A DNA stretch of 64,000 bases from Triadica sebifera (Eukaryota > Streptophyta > Magnoliopsida > Malpighiales > Euphorbiaceae), in NCBI GenBank assembly GCA_023653625.1, contig CM042911.1, positions 8,321,501 to 8,385,500 on the forward strand, given 5' to 3'. Position 1 is the first letter of the stretch; every line of letters begins with the position of its first letter. The notes beneath the pieces were generated by a model. That model saw only the letters and a list, made by a program, of their open reading frames with translations. It searched no databases and was not told the DNA's origin. Both the position numbers and the translations under genes were made by a program. Shown here in pieces: positions 1 to 10,950 of the stretch.

Positions 1-197
1 TCTTCCATAGGAGTAATTTTATCACACTTTATAATTGTAGGATCAAAAATTCTTTTTCTATCAAACTCCACCTATTTGGGAGTTCCCTCCACATGCTATG
101 AAAAACCATATGTCTGCTCCTCTGTTACCTTTTTTAACACGGTAGACTCATCAAAAGTAACATCTTTACTAAAGATTATTTTTTTCATCTTTGGAAA

Positions 198-900
198 TCA
201 TAAACGATATCGTTTGATACTAGAGGATATTCCTATAAAGATAACTTTGTTTGCTCTTAGATCTAACTTCGATTCATTACCATGATAGTATGTAGTGAAA
301 CCAAACACATGTAAGAAATTATAATCTGCAACAGGTTTTTCATACCACACCTCCAAAGGTGTTTTGCCATTGATAGCAGTTGATGACAAATAATTAATGA
401 GATGATATGTGTATATGACAGTCTCAGTTCAAAACTGTCTACCCAACCCAACATTAGACAACATACACCGAAATTTCTCTAGCAGAGTTCGGTTAATGTG
501 TTCAGCCATCCCATTTTGTTGAGGTGTATTTCTAACAGTGAAATATCAAACAATTTCTTCATTTCTGTAAACTTTCATGAAGGGATCACTTGTGTACTCT
601 CCGCCATTATCTATTTGAAGACACTTGATCTTTCTATCTATTTGAGTTTCCACCATCTTCTTCCAGATGAGAAAAACTCTCAATACTTCATCGCTTGTCT
701 TTATTGTATACATCCATACTCTTATTGAACAATCATTAACAAAGGTAACATAGTAGTGTTTACCTCCCATTGAAGTAGTTTTGGAAGGACCCCATACATA
801 TGAGTGAACATAATCGAGAATACCTTTGGTATCATGGATTGCAATGCCAAACTTCACTCTCGTTTATTTTTCTTTGATGTAATGGTCACATAAGTCTAAT
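198..900 (-). pseudogene. Copia integrase core remnant
   Basis: Minus-strand frames at 546-857 and 198-389 hold the copia integrase core. Visible features are a YVHSYVWGP-like segment, a (Y)YVTFVND stretch (normally FIDD-like, carrying the first catalytic Asp) and CLQIDNGGEYTSDPF carrying the second Asp. After a shift comes NGKTPLEVWYEKP, the usual core end, then HVFGFTTYYHGNESKLD. The two parts are in different frames, so no functional enzyme is made. Sequence upstream to about 1140 is the linker to the protease and is also decayed. Confidence 0.75.
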
Positions 901-1143
901 TTGCAGGTTCATACTCCTTGCAATAATCCTTGATTCGCCAGAATTTTAAGAATTTTTCACCTGTATGGCCCAAGCGCATATGCTACAATCTAGTTGTTTC
1001 TAACTCCTGGTCATCACTAGAAACTGTTGTTATTGTTCCAACGACTATATTACTTTTATAGTAATACAAGTTGTTGCTCCTTTGAACTCCTTTCATCACT
1101 ACGAGTGCTCTAGATATAACATTTATTACTTCATTTTTAATGA

Positions 1144-1629
1144 CTATATGAAACCCTTTCTCCTAATGACTCTCATAGAAATGAGATTTTTTGTTAGACT
1201 GGACACATATCTTATGTTTGTCATAGTTCTAATTGATCCATCACGATTCCTCAATTGGATTGAACCAATTATAATTGTTTTGCAAGGGTTGTCATTTACT
1301 ATATAGACAACTCCACCTTTAATTTCTTTAAAATTGGAAAACCATTCCCGATTGGGACACATATGGTGGCAATAGCCTGAATCTAGGATCCAAGCAGTCA
1401 AACTGCTTATTGATGGCATCAATGCTAATGAAAAGTTTGAATCATCACATTCAACTATATTTGAATTTACGACAACCTTACATTTGCTAGATTTACTTGT
1501 CAACTTAGGATAATCTTTCTTCCAGTGTTTTTTTTCTCGATAAAAGACACATTCATATTTGTCCACTCTAGACTTTGATTTATCTTTCTTTCCTTTGTTC
1601 TTATTTTTTGAAAGGTCTCTTACTATCAA
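1144..1629 (-). pseudogene. Copia zinc knuckle and aspartic protease remnant
   Basis: A 161-residue frame contains a damaged CCHC knuckle (YECVFYREKKHWKKDYPKL, two cysteines replaced) followed by the protease core AWILDSGYCHHMCPNREWF. The DSG catalytic triplet is kept and the LTKNLISM stretch typical of the region before the pre-integrase domain follows. It lies between the gag and integrase remnants as expected for copia. Loss of the knuckle cysteines marks it as a relic. Confidence 0.75.
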
Positions 1630-1641
1630 AGCTTTTGTTGC

Positions 1642-2147
1642 TCAATTGGTGCTATCCTTTTTGTCTTTTCTTTTCAATTCATAGATATATAGTGCAATAC
1701 ATACTTTACTACTAGACACCTCAGCTTTTCCATAGAGTAAATTAGTTTTTAGAAACTCAAACTCCTCAGGAAGGGATCCTAATAGCATTAGGGTAAGATC
1801 TTCATTTTTAAAAGAAACATCCAAATTCATCATATATGTTACAAGTTGATTGAAATTGGTAATGTGATTATTCATCGTGATACTAGGAATATAAGTGAAT
1901 CTAAATAGTCTTTCTTCATATAGAGCTTATTTTGGCTGCTATTTTTCAAGAATTTTTCCTCCAGTGTCTTCCACAATTTACTTGTATAAGTTTTTTTACA
2001 AAAGGTATACTTATGCTCTCTGGATAGGCACAATCGAATTGTACCATATGTCAAATGATTGATTGTCCTCTATTAATTCTCATATGTACATTCTAGTTTT
2101 TCTCCCTCAATGACAATGTCTAAACCTTCTTGAAATAAGGCATCTAG
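1642..2147 (-). pseudogene. Copia gag, C-terminal part
   Basis: Frames 1872-2054 and 1642-1875 on the minus strand carry copia gag hallmarks: SKLWKTLEEKFL, NKLYMKKDYLD, MNNHITNFNQLVTYM and LLGSLPEEFEFLKTNLLYG. The amino-terminal part of the same gag is at 7933-8049, beyond the nested LTR insertion. Frame shifts and stops near 2055 show that gag was already decaying. The family normally forms virus-like particles in the cytoplasm; this copy cannot. Confidence 0.75.
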
Positions 2148-3376
2148 TGTAAGACCACATCTTATGCAATTAAGTATAACCTATTCCTGTATCAAATAAT
2201 TACACATAGCATGCTGGAAAGACAAAATATCCTGTTAACAGTGATAGTAATTTTTTTTTATATACCCTATAATATCATTCAATAACTTTGCAAGTCTCAT
2301 ATTCTGTAATATCATTCAATGACTTTGCAAGTCAACACTGAGGCTTTCGCCACAATACGATATATCACATATATTAAAACATAAACTTTGCACATAAGTA
2401 TTTACGAGTTGCTTTCATTTATACATTTTTAAAACCCATTCCAAAATGACTGTACATATTCAAACATGTAAATACAAAATGAAGATGACATGTTTTCATG
2501 CTTGTGTGGAATGCAAGGAGAGAGAGTGATGAGGTTTGGCTAGTGACCTGTGCTCCATGTCTTCTATACGCTACTCAAAATGAGCTATCAATTTTCTTTA
2601 CCTGAAAGATGATGCAAATTGATGAGTTGCGGCTCAGTGAGAATAATCATCCAATGAACTCTAAAGTACCAAACAACTCATAGTAATAAATCACAAATCC
2701 AACACATACCATGTATTCCATTCCATTCATCAGAATTATATAAATATCAATAAAGTTGAAACATATAATCATTACTCTTTATGTATGCAAATGCTTTGCT
2801 TATTTCATTTTTTTGTGACCAAGTTAAACAAATATTGCCCCGGGTTTCCATGTGAATATTTTCCATGTGAATATTTGCATTTGCTAGCTAGCTTGATCAT
2901 TTGTTTCATTTGCACATTTGTTGGGTCATAGACCTCTTCTTTTGCTTTACAATATCGATTAACTAGTCACAATGCTTTTTAAGTCCATATGCATATGCAC
3001 TTGTACTTAAGCATTCATCAACCATTGCATCTTATCACATATAACATACATATACCGCATATATGCCTCATATGCCATGCATATACCTCACATATACTAT
3101 ACATATACCATGTATATATATCGCATATGTCAAAAATATACCTCAAATATATCACAAGTATACCACTTATGTGTACCACAATGTCACAAATTGTCCATCA
3201 TCATATTATCAGGGGCAAATCATGACAATCATATGAATCACATAGTAAGCAACATTCATATGCATTAAAGAATTCAATCGATAATTAGACTCCCTAACTT
3301 ATTGTCTATCCGCTCCTTGTGGGTCTCTAATATGTTGTGAGTCTAATATGAAAACATAATCGATTAACTCATGATT

Positions 3377-6328
3377 TGTAACGTCACACCTCTTATGCAT
3401 TTAAGTATAACCTATCCCTGTATCAAATAATCACATACTGCATACTGAAAAGGCAAAATACCCTGTTAACAATAGTAGTAAAATTTTTTTTTTTATATCA
3501 TATCCTGTAAAATCAACTAACGACTTTACAAGTCTTATATCCTGTAAAATTACTGAATGAATTTTCAATACAACATTAAAACCACAATACGATATATCAC
3601 ATATATCAAAATATAAACTTTACACATAAGTATTTCCGAGTTGATTTCATTTATACATATTTAGACTCATTCCAAAATGACTATACATATTCAAGCATAT
3701 AAGTCCAAAATACAGATGACATGTTTTTATGCTTGTGTGGAATGCAAGGAGAGAGAGTGATGAGGCTCGGCCAATGACCTGTGCTCCATGTCTTCTATAC
3801 ACTACTCAAAATGAGCTATCACTTTTCTTTACCTGAAAAATGACGCAAATTGATGAGTTGCGGCTCAGTGAGAATAATCATCCAATGAGCTCTAAAGTAC
3901 CAAACAACTCATAGTAATAAATCACAAATCCAATATATACCATGTATTATATTCCATTCATCAGTATCATATAAGTATCAATAAAGTTGAAACATATAAT
4001 CATTACTCTTTATGTATGCAAATGCTTTGCTTATTTCATTTTGTTGTGACTAAGTTAAACAGACATTGCCCCGGGTTTCCATGTGAACATATGCATTTGC
4101 ATTTGCTAGCTAGCTTGATCATTTGTTTCATTTGCACATTTGTTGGGCCATAGGCCTCTTCTTTTGCTTTGCACATTTGTTGGGCCATAGGCCTCTTCTT
4201 TTGCTTTACAATATCGATTAACTAGTCACAACGCCTTTTTAGTCCATATGCATATGCACTTGTATTTAAGCATTCATCAACCATTATATCTTATCACATA
4301 TAATATACATATACCACATATATACCTCATATGCCACACATATACCTTGCATATACTATACATATACCATGTATATATATCACATATGTCAAACATATAC
4401 TTCAAATATACCACAAGTATACCATTTATATGTACCACAATTTCACAAATTATCCATCATTACATTATCAAGGACCAATCATGACAATCATATTAATCAC
4501 ATAGCAAGCAACAGTCATTTGCACTAAAGAATTCAATCGATAATTAGACTCACCGTTCTCCTTTGATTCCGACCCCTAACTTATTGTCTATCTGCTCCTT
4601 GTGGGTCTCCAATATGTTGCGAGCCTAATATAAAAACATAATCGATTAACTCATAATTAGAGAGACTTAATGTGGCTTAAACAAATTAATATGCATTGTT
4701 CATGTCAATAGTTGCGATTTTTCCTATGAGGCAGTGTGACCTTATGAGATTGTTTAGCCTTTAACTTTTTCTATACTTGACCAATTAGTCTGATTCTTAA
4801 TCCTAATTAAAACTAACATATAATTATAGAACATATTAAAATTTCAGACCAATTTGATCATTTTACAATATTTTGTGGAATTTCTAAGAGTGTTCTGTTT
4901 TCTGCCTTGTTTTCTGCCTTTAGGCAATTTCAGGGTACTCATTTGGGTTCATCATAACTTACAATATATTAGTCATATTTTAATAAAACTTTACAGAAAC
5001 TTATATGGGTTCATATGGAACATTTTTCATGTTTTAATCTTTTATCAATTATGCCTATAAGGTCTTCAAATCATAAGCAACATTTCACTGGTCCAGAAGA
5101 GAATTGGCTTCCGGACCAGTATTACTTATAAAGACCATAACATAGTCTATACATACCCAATTAAGCTGAAATTAGTACCAATATTTAGCTAAGAAATATA
5201 CCTATAAATTTAATGTTTTGATAATTTACATAATCTAGCTCTATCGAGCTCAAATTATCCAAACAAGTTTCTGTCTCTGCCCAGGGCACTCAGTAGGCAG
5301 TTCAGACCATGGAACAGTCATGGTTCCATTCACCATAACTCACCATTTACATGACCTATGAACCTGAAATTTGGTATACAGATACAAAACACATATATCT
5401 ACCACTTTTATGTTTTGAGAGACGTAACATATTCGAAAACAAACCACACAGTAGCTAACTTGGTTAGGGTTTACACCCTGACCAGTTTCAGTACGAAGAG
5501 CATATCTCTCCCTATACATAGCATCTTGCAAAAATGTTTACATATCCATAAATCTAAGATATAAAGGAAAAAATTTTGTGTTTTACAAATTTCCATAATC
5601 AATTTCTATTAATATCAAAATTGGGGTGCAATTCAGTGCCCAATATTGAACCTAAGCAACTCAAATCAACTCTATAGCAATAAGAATTGATTACTTACCA
5701 AGAACAACCTTGAAAGGGATCAATTAGCTTCAAAAAATAGATGAAACAAGGAATAAATGAAGTCTGAAATGGAGGAAATTGAAGAAGAAGTCGGGCTGGA
5801 GTGAGGAGGCAGAAATGGGGAAAGATATATGAAGATAAAGCCAACTTGTTGTTTGTCATTTTCTCATTTTCTCATTTTCTCTTATTCTCTTCTCTTTTCT
5901 CTTCTCATTTCTCTTTTCTCTTCTCTTCTATTTCCCTTTTGTGTCATTTTCATTTTATTTTTTATATATTATTATTATTATTTACATAGATTTATAATTT
6001 CACTAATTCACACAATAATACAGCTTAATCATTTGACCCCATTTAACTAAATTAGCAATGTAAATGTTCACTGATCTTAATCTAATCATTTTTCTTACTT
6101 TAATTTAGACACCTTATTTAATTCATTTCTAACACTTTGTTATCCTCATTTAGGTTATAATTACACATGTGCGACTCGATACAAGTGCCAAATACTAGGA
6201 CACATAGCTAGTGCATGCCATGAACTTGTTCCTATGGAAATATGTATGAAATGCACGTGTTCAATTGAATTGTATGCAGGATGCTTATGTTCGATGAAAT
6301 CCATATGGGGAAGGTCAAGGATGTTACA
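3377..6328 (-). mobile_element. Inner solo LTR of the same family, nested in the outer LTR
   Basis: The LTR begins TGTAACGTCACACC at 3377 and ends AAGGATGTTACA at 6328. Flanks TGATT at 3372-3376 and 6329-6333 are identical and form the target-site duplication. It is 2,952 bp. Its left half closely resembles 2148-3376 and its right half resembles 6334-7927, giving the apparent A-A-B-B duplication pattern that nesting of two homologous LTRs explains exactly. No ORF of substance lies inside. The His/Ile-rich frames near 3000-3260 and 4250-4480 come from ATATAC/CATAT-rich DNA. Confidence 0.85.
4134..4207. repeat. 37-bp perfect tandem duplication inside the inner LTR
   Basis: The unit starting GCACATTTGTTGGGCCATAG occurs twice head to tail (4134-4170 and 4171-4207). 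The outer LTR copy has a single unit at the corresponding place (about 2911-2951), so the duplication arose in the inner copy. Confidence 0.85.
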
Positions 6329-7932
6329 TGATTAGAGAGACTTAATGTGGTTTAAACAAATTAATATGCATTATTCATATCAATAGTTAAGATTTTTCCT
6401 ATGAGGCAGTGTGACTTTATGGGACTTTTTAACCTATAAATTTTTTTATACTTAACCAATTAATCTGATTATTATTTATAATTAAAATTAACATATAATT
6501 ATATAATGTATTAAAATTTCAGACCAATTGGATCATTGTACAATTTGTGGTGAAATTTCTAAATGTGTTCTGTTTTCTGCCATTTGGCAGTTTCAGGGTA
6601 TCAAATTTGGTTCATCATAACTTATAATATATAAGTAATATTTTAATAAAATTTTACAGAAACTTATATGGGTTAAAATGAAACATTTTTTTATGTTTAC
6701 AACTTTTATCAATTATGTCTCTAAGATCCTCAAATTATAAGAAACATTTGACTAGTCCAGAATAGAATTGGCTTTTGGACCAGTATGATTTCTAAAGACC
6801 ATAAATTAGCCCATACATAACATATTAAGCTGAAATTAGTACCAAAATTTAGATACGATATATACCTATAACTTTATTATTTTTATAATTTACAAAACCT
6901 ATATCTAAGAAGCTAAAAAAGACTATATAAGTTACTAGAACTGCCTAGGGTACTAAGCAGTCAGCTCAAACTATGAAACAGTCATTGTTCAATTTACCAT
7001 AACTCAAAATTTACAAGACATATGAACCTGAAATTTGGCATAAAGATACATAACACATATATCTACAACTTTTATGTTTTGATATACTTCAAATAATAGC
7101 TTTAACATATTTAAAACTAAAGAACACAGTAGCTAACTCACTTAAGATTTACATTCGGATGAGTTTTAGTAGAGAGAGGATATTTCATTATATACATCAT
7201 ATCTTGCAAAAATGTTTACATATCCATAAATAAGACATAAATTAACAAGATTTGTGTTTTAAACTTTTTCAGATTCAATCTCTAAGAGCATCAAAACTAT
7301 GGCACAAAACACTGCCTATTTATGAACCCTAAACACCATAATCAAGCTTAACACAAAAATAAATATTTACTCACCTATAATCACTTTTGGCTAATCTTGT
7401 TGCTGCAATTCTTGGAGTGAAAGAGAGAAGAAAAGATGGCTGGAACTTCAAAGAAAATGGATCGAAGAAATGAAGCAAAGAAGAAGAAGATAAGGAAATA
7501 AAAGGAAGATAATGACAGCCTAATAGGTTAAAAGCTACCACCACCATTTTCTTTTCCCTTTTCCATCCGTCCCCTTTTCCTTTTTTTTCCTTTTTTTTTC
7601 TGACTTTTATTTTTATTTTATTTTTTAATTATTCTTATTATTATTACACAAATCAACATAATATTCAATTTAATCGTAATCTAGTCATTTTGCATACTTT
7701 AATTTGGTCACATTATTTCTTTTATTTATAATACTTTTTATCCTCATTTAAATTATAAATACACATGTGCCACTCGATACAATTGCAATGTACTAAGACA
7801 CGTAGCTAGTGCGCGTCATGTACTTGTTCCTACGAAAATACGTATAAAATGCACGTGTTCAATTGAATTATATGCAAGATGCATATGTTCAAATGAAATG
7901 CATGTGGGGAAGGTTGAGGATGTTACATCTAG

Positions 7933-8049
7933 AACTTCACCTTGCCACATTCCAAAATGACCTATACTATCAAAAATCTTTACTACAATTCTCATATTTG
8001 CAACAGCAGTTCTCGTTAAAATTGATGAAGTAGAAGTTATTGTGTCCAT
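7933..8049 (-). pseudogene. Copia gag, N-terminal part
   Basis: Minus-strand ATG at 8049 opens MDTITSTSSILTRTAV and runs into FGMWQGEVLD, the conserved start of copia gag, where the reading enters the solo LTR at 7932. The continuation (ALFQEGLDI) is found at the other side of the insertion, just left of 2147. This junction is strong proof that 2148-7932 is an insertion. Confidence 0.75.
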
Positions 8050-8192
8050 CGTGGATTTTTATCCGTATCTTGTCATTTTTTCTTCAAGAATATTTAATAG
8101 CTTTAAAATGTGGAATATCCAAGAATCCAATGAAACTTTTCTGACGTGGAAGATCAGCTTACACCACAACCAAAAAGTATATAACTCAGTAC

Positions 8193-8211
8193 CCTTGGCT
8201 TTGATACCAAT
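8193..8211 (-). other. Primer binding site of the copia element
   Basis: The minus strand reads TTGGTATCAAAGCCAAGGG, close to the complement of the initiator-Met tRNA 3' end used by most plant LTR retrotransposons. It lies about 5 bp inside the inferred 5' LTR end. Confidence 0.65.
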
Positions 8212-8216
8212 TATTA

Positions 8217-8766
8217 TGGAAATCGGGTTAGTTTCCACCAAAATGAATAATTGTGCTAAAAATTAAGACAAAAAAAAAATTTTCAGGTAGTTGGTGGAGT
8301 TACAAATGGTTTCCCTTAACAACTAACTTTCTTAGATTCTTAGAATTTTTGTGACAGAATTTTTCTTAGATAATTTAAAGATAATATATTACCAAAATAA
8401 ATTATCCGACAATAGCTATTAAATAGAAAATAAAGAGAATACCAAAATTTAACGAAATTCGGCCAATTATGCCTACGCCTTCGGACAGTACTAAAATAAT
8501 ATTCCACTATTTCGAAAAAAATATTACAAAGTGAAATATTATAAGAGATGTAGAAAATACAATAAATCTTAGAAGTAAGACATTGGTGTTTTGGGATGAT
8601 TTGTTAAGATGAGATGAAACTTTTTTATAAACTAACATTTTTCTTTCTCCCTCTCTCACTTCCGATGTGGGATTGAAAGATTGCCAAAATTTAACTGTGA
8701 GAAAATTATTAGTCATAATAATCTTTGTTTTATCAAAATTTATCAAGTGTGATAAATTGTTTTGTC
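8217..8766 (-). mobile_element. 5' LTR of the degenerate copia element
   Basis: On the minus strand the LTR would start TGACAAAACAATTTATCAC at 8766 and end GATTTCCA at 8217, next to the primer site. Length is about 550 bp, usual for copia. A TTTTTATAAAC stretch near 8620 may hold promoter elements. The outer border is inferred from the TG...CA rule only, since the partner LTR is outside the window. Confidence 0.55.
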
Positions 8767-8879
8767 ATAGAGGTAGTCAAAATAAGTTAAACTCTACAAG
8801 TATATAATGGAAAAATTATTATTTATCACTAATTTTAATACTTATTTTATTTTTTTGTTTGTAGAGAGTCTCGAAACTG

Positions 8880-10071
8880 AGACTTTTATAAAGGAGCTAA
8901 GCTTTTTCGCTATTGAGACACATATTATGAACTAATTACAACTAACATTTGTCACCTAAAGAACAAAATGTGTTGTAATAGTTATTGTTGCAGTAACATG
9001 TTATCACAAAAAATAAGATATTGTGACAAAATATTTCTATAAAAAATTTAATATTTATTGCAATTTATAAGGTTTGTTATAATTCATATATTTTATTAAA
9101 CAATAGCCACCAATCTCCCTCGACTATATGTGCCACTTAGTCAAACCCCTCCACACCTCCCAAATCCAAGAAGTATAATTTTCTCCTCCTTTGAGGAGAT
9201 TCGTCCTTGAACCTGACATACAAAAGTATTATCCAAACTTGACTCAGGCTTTGATACCAAATGATACAACTGAGCCAAATTATTCCTAGAGAGTCACATA
9301 TTCTAATATTGAACCTATTCAAACATGCTTAACTAGCATAAACCAAATACTTTCTAAAAGGTCATTCATCACAGTACTTCCACTATTAAAACACATTTAA
9401 CTAGAAAGAATGCTTACCATTTTGCTAAAAGTTTAAGTTGATAGCAAAAACACAACTTTATTCCTTTATATCAGTCAAACAAGGGTCATCGATCTCTTTT
9501 AACTTTGTAATCACTTGGCCGAACCCGTTCCACACCCCTTAGACCTGGATGTATTAGATATATTAATAAAATACTATTGTCACAAGTTTGTCTTATAATA
9601 AAATAAAATTTATTAATATATTTATTTGTGACAAAATATATTTCTTACCTTGATACTAATGACAAAATACTATTCCAACTTATAAGCATTGTGACAAATA
9701 TTTTTGAATCACCACTTAGTAAAACATATTTATTGATAAATTATGTCTCATTATAATGTTGTTTTTTGTGACTTTCTTATTTGTCATAATTACCATTATT
9801 TCGCCACCAAATTCTTTTCCTCCAACAAATGGGCGAGAAATGCTTTAATGGTAGCTAATTATAACAAAATATCTATCATCCCCACAAAATGGAAGTAATA
9901 GTGACATTTTTTTTGGGATATTGTGACAACATAAGTATTATTATTATAAAATTGATCATATATACTATATAGTGAGAATTTAAAAAATTCATCGCTATAA
10001 AGAATATTTAGTGACAAAATTGTATCTTCAACTAAAAATTATATCTCAAAATCTAGAAAATTCTTGCAGTG
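8880..10071. mobile_element. CACTA-type DNA transposon remnant (right terminus preserved)
   Basis: The segment ends TTCTTGCAGTG at 10071, whose reverse complement CACTGCAAGAA is the canonical CACTA terminal repeat. Inside are many short GTGACAAAAT/ATTTTGTCAC units (for example near 8950, 9025, 9570, 9630, 9670, 9910 and 10010), as in subterminal repeats of CACTA elements. No matching left terminus was found and there is no transposase frame, so this is a non-autonomous or truncated copy. The left border is a guess. Confidence 0.45.
9075..9560 (-). mobile_element. Possible internally deleted LTR-element fragment
   Basis: The minus strand around 9245-9265 reads TTTGGTATCAAAGCCTGAG, a primer-site-like sequence. 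About 70 bp away, CTCCTCCTTTGAGGAGATTC (9182-9201) resembles the PPT-side boundary sequence of the chromovirus below. The blocks 9100-9175 and 9490-9550 look alike (both contain a CACTT...CCACACC...GGATGTA/CCAAGAAGTA pattern), as LTR copies would. This suggests a miniature element with almost no interior, embedded among CACTA-like repeats. Support is weak. Confidence 0.3.
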
Positions 10072-10125
10072 AGGGGCTTGAGGAGGGGGGATGTTGATTA
10101 TCCCACGTCAATTAGTTATAATTTT

Positions 10126-10950
10126 AGGTTATGTTTGGATTGAGAGGTTTTGAACAAATGAATTAAAACAATTCATAAATTTATATTAAATCAATTGTTT
10201 GACCACTTAAAAAAACTTAAAATTAATGGATTTCAAAAAATCACTCACTTACCAAAATTTTTTATTTTTGAAGGATTTAATTTCCCACCTCTTAGATGGG
10301 AAAGTCCAAAATTTATCTTTTTTTTTTTTCTTTGAGGGATTGTTGTCAAAATTTTTTATTCTAAAATTGTCCATAATAAATTAATAGTATCCCAAAATTA
10401 TTCTTAAACCTAAAAATACAACAAAAATCATTTACCAATTTTTTTGGTTTGAATATCAATTAAAAAATATTAATGAGTTCCTTCCAAAAAGGAAAAAATA
10501 TATATTAATGGATTAATTTATTCACAAACATAGTATAGATAATGAGTTTATATAGAATTTTAAGCAAAAAAATTGTAACTATTTCAAATTTGACAATAAT
10601 TATAATTTAATCAATTGCATTTTTTAGAAAATTTACTCTAAATTATATAAACGTGATAAAAACTAAAAATTTTAAATTAATGATAAATTATCAATATTTA
10701 GTAAAAAGTAAAAAGTAAAAATTAATTATTAAATTCATAGATTGTGGTCATTGAACCAAATATGAATACAAGAAAAATTATTTCATCAATTCATGAATTT
10801 TATATTTGAATCAAACAATAGAATTCTTATAATCTATAGATTTTACAATCAATTGATTTAAAATCCATAGATTTTAAAATTTCTCAACCCAAACAAAGTA
10901 AATTGATTGTAAAATCTATAGATTTTAAAATTTCTCAACCCAAACAAAGT
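10126..10950. mobile_element. Inverted-repeat (MITE-like) element
   Basis: The left end reads GTTATGTTTGGATTGAGAGG (10130-10149). The right end (about 10926-10950) reads TTTCTCAACCCAAACAAAGT, nearly its inverse complement. The right terminal segment is itself duplicated in tandem (about 10855-10902 and 10903-10950). The interior is AT-rich without a coding frame. The TTTGGATTGAGAG-type terminus is common in hAT- or Mutator-like MITEs, but the superfamily is not decided and no clear target-site duplication was seen. Confidence 0.45.

Larger units (their letters stand above)
2148..7927 (-). mobile_element. Outer solo LTR (Ty3/gypsy-like), interrupted by a second solo LTR
   Basis: The LTR begins TGTAAGACCACATC at 2148 and ends GAGGATGTTACA at 7927. 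Identical 5-bp flanks TCTAG sit at 2143-2147 and 7928-7932, which is a perfect target-site duplication. With the inner insertion (3377-6333) removed, the LTR is about 2.8 kb. No internal coding region is present, so it is a solo LTR left by recombination between the two LTRs of a full element. Orientation is inferred to be minus because the purine-rich GAAGAAG/GGAGG stretch near the right end resembles the corresponding end of the minus-strand chromovirus LTR. Confidence 0.8.
1..8766 (-). mobile_element. Degenerate Ty1/copia retrotransposon, split by nested solo LTRs; left end outside window
   Basis: Read on the minus strand, the order is 5' LTR (8217-8766), a tRNA-like primer site (8193-8211), gag (8049 downward), zinc knuckle, protease and integrase, running off the left edge before the reverse transcriptase. 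This PR-INT order is diagnostic of Ty1/copia. The frame is broken by many stops and shifts, so it is a relic. A solo LTR block (2148-7927) was inserted into gag. Removing it and one TCTAG copy rejoins the reading frame across the break. The 3' LTR must lie to the left of the window. Confidence 0.85.

Noticed and set aside
2989..3268. Plus-strand His/Ile/Tyr-rich frames, also repeated at 4248-4484
   Set aside because: They come from CATATACC/CATATG-rich DNA in both LTR copies. There is no start context or family signal, and they lie inside solo LTRs.
2148..4655. Simple tandem duplication of the 1.2 kb block
   Set aside because: The two target duplications and the LTR-type ends fit nested solo LTRs better than a tandem duplication.
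5801..6050. Ser/Phe/Leu-rich frames
   Set aside because: Translation of a TTTTCTCTTCTC pyrimidine tract in the LTR, with low complexity only.
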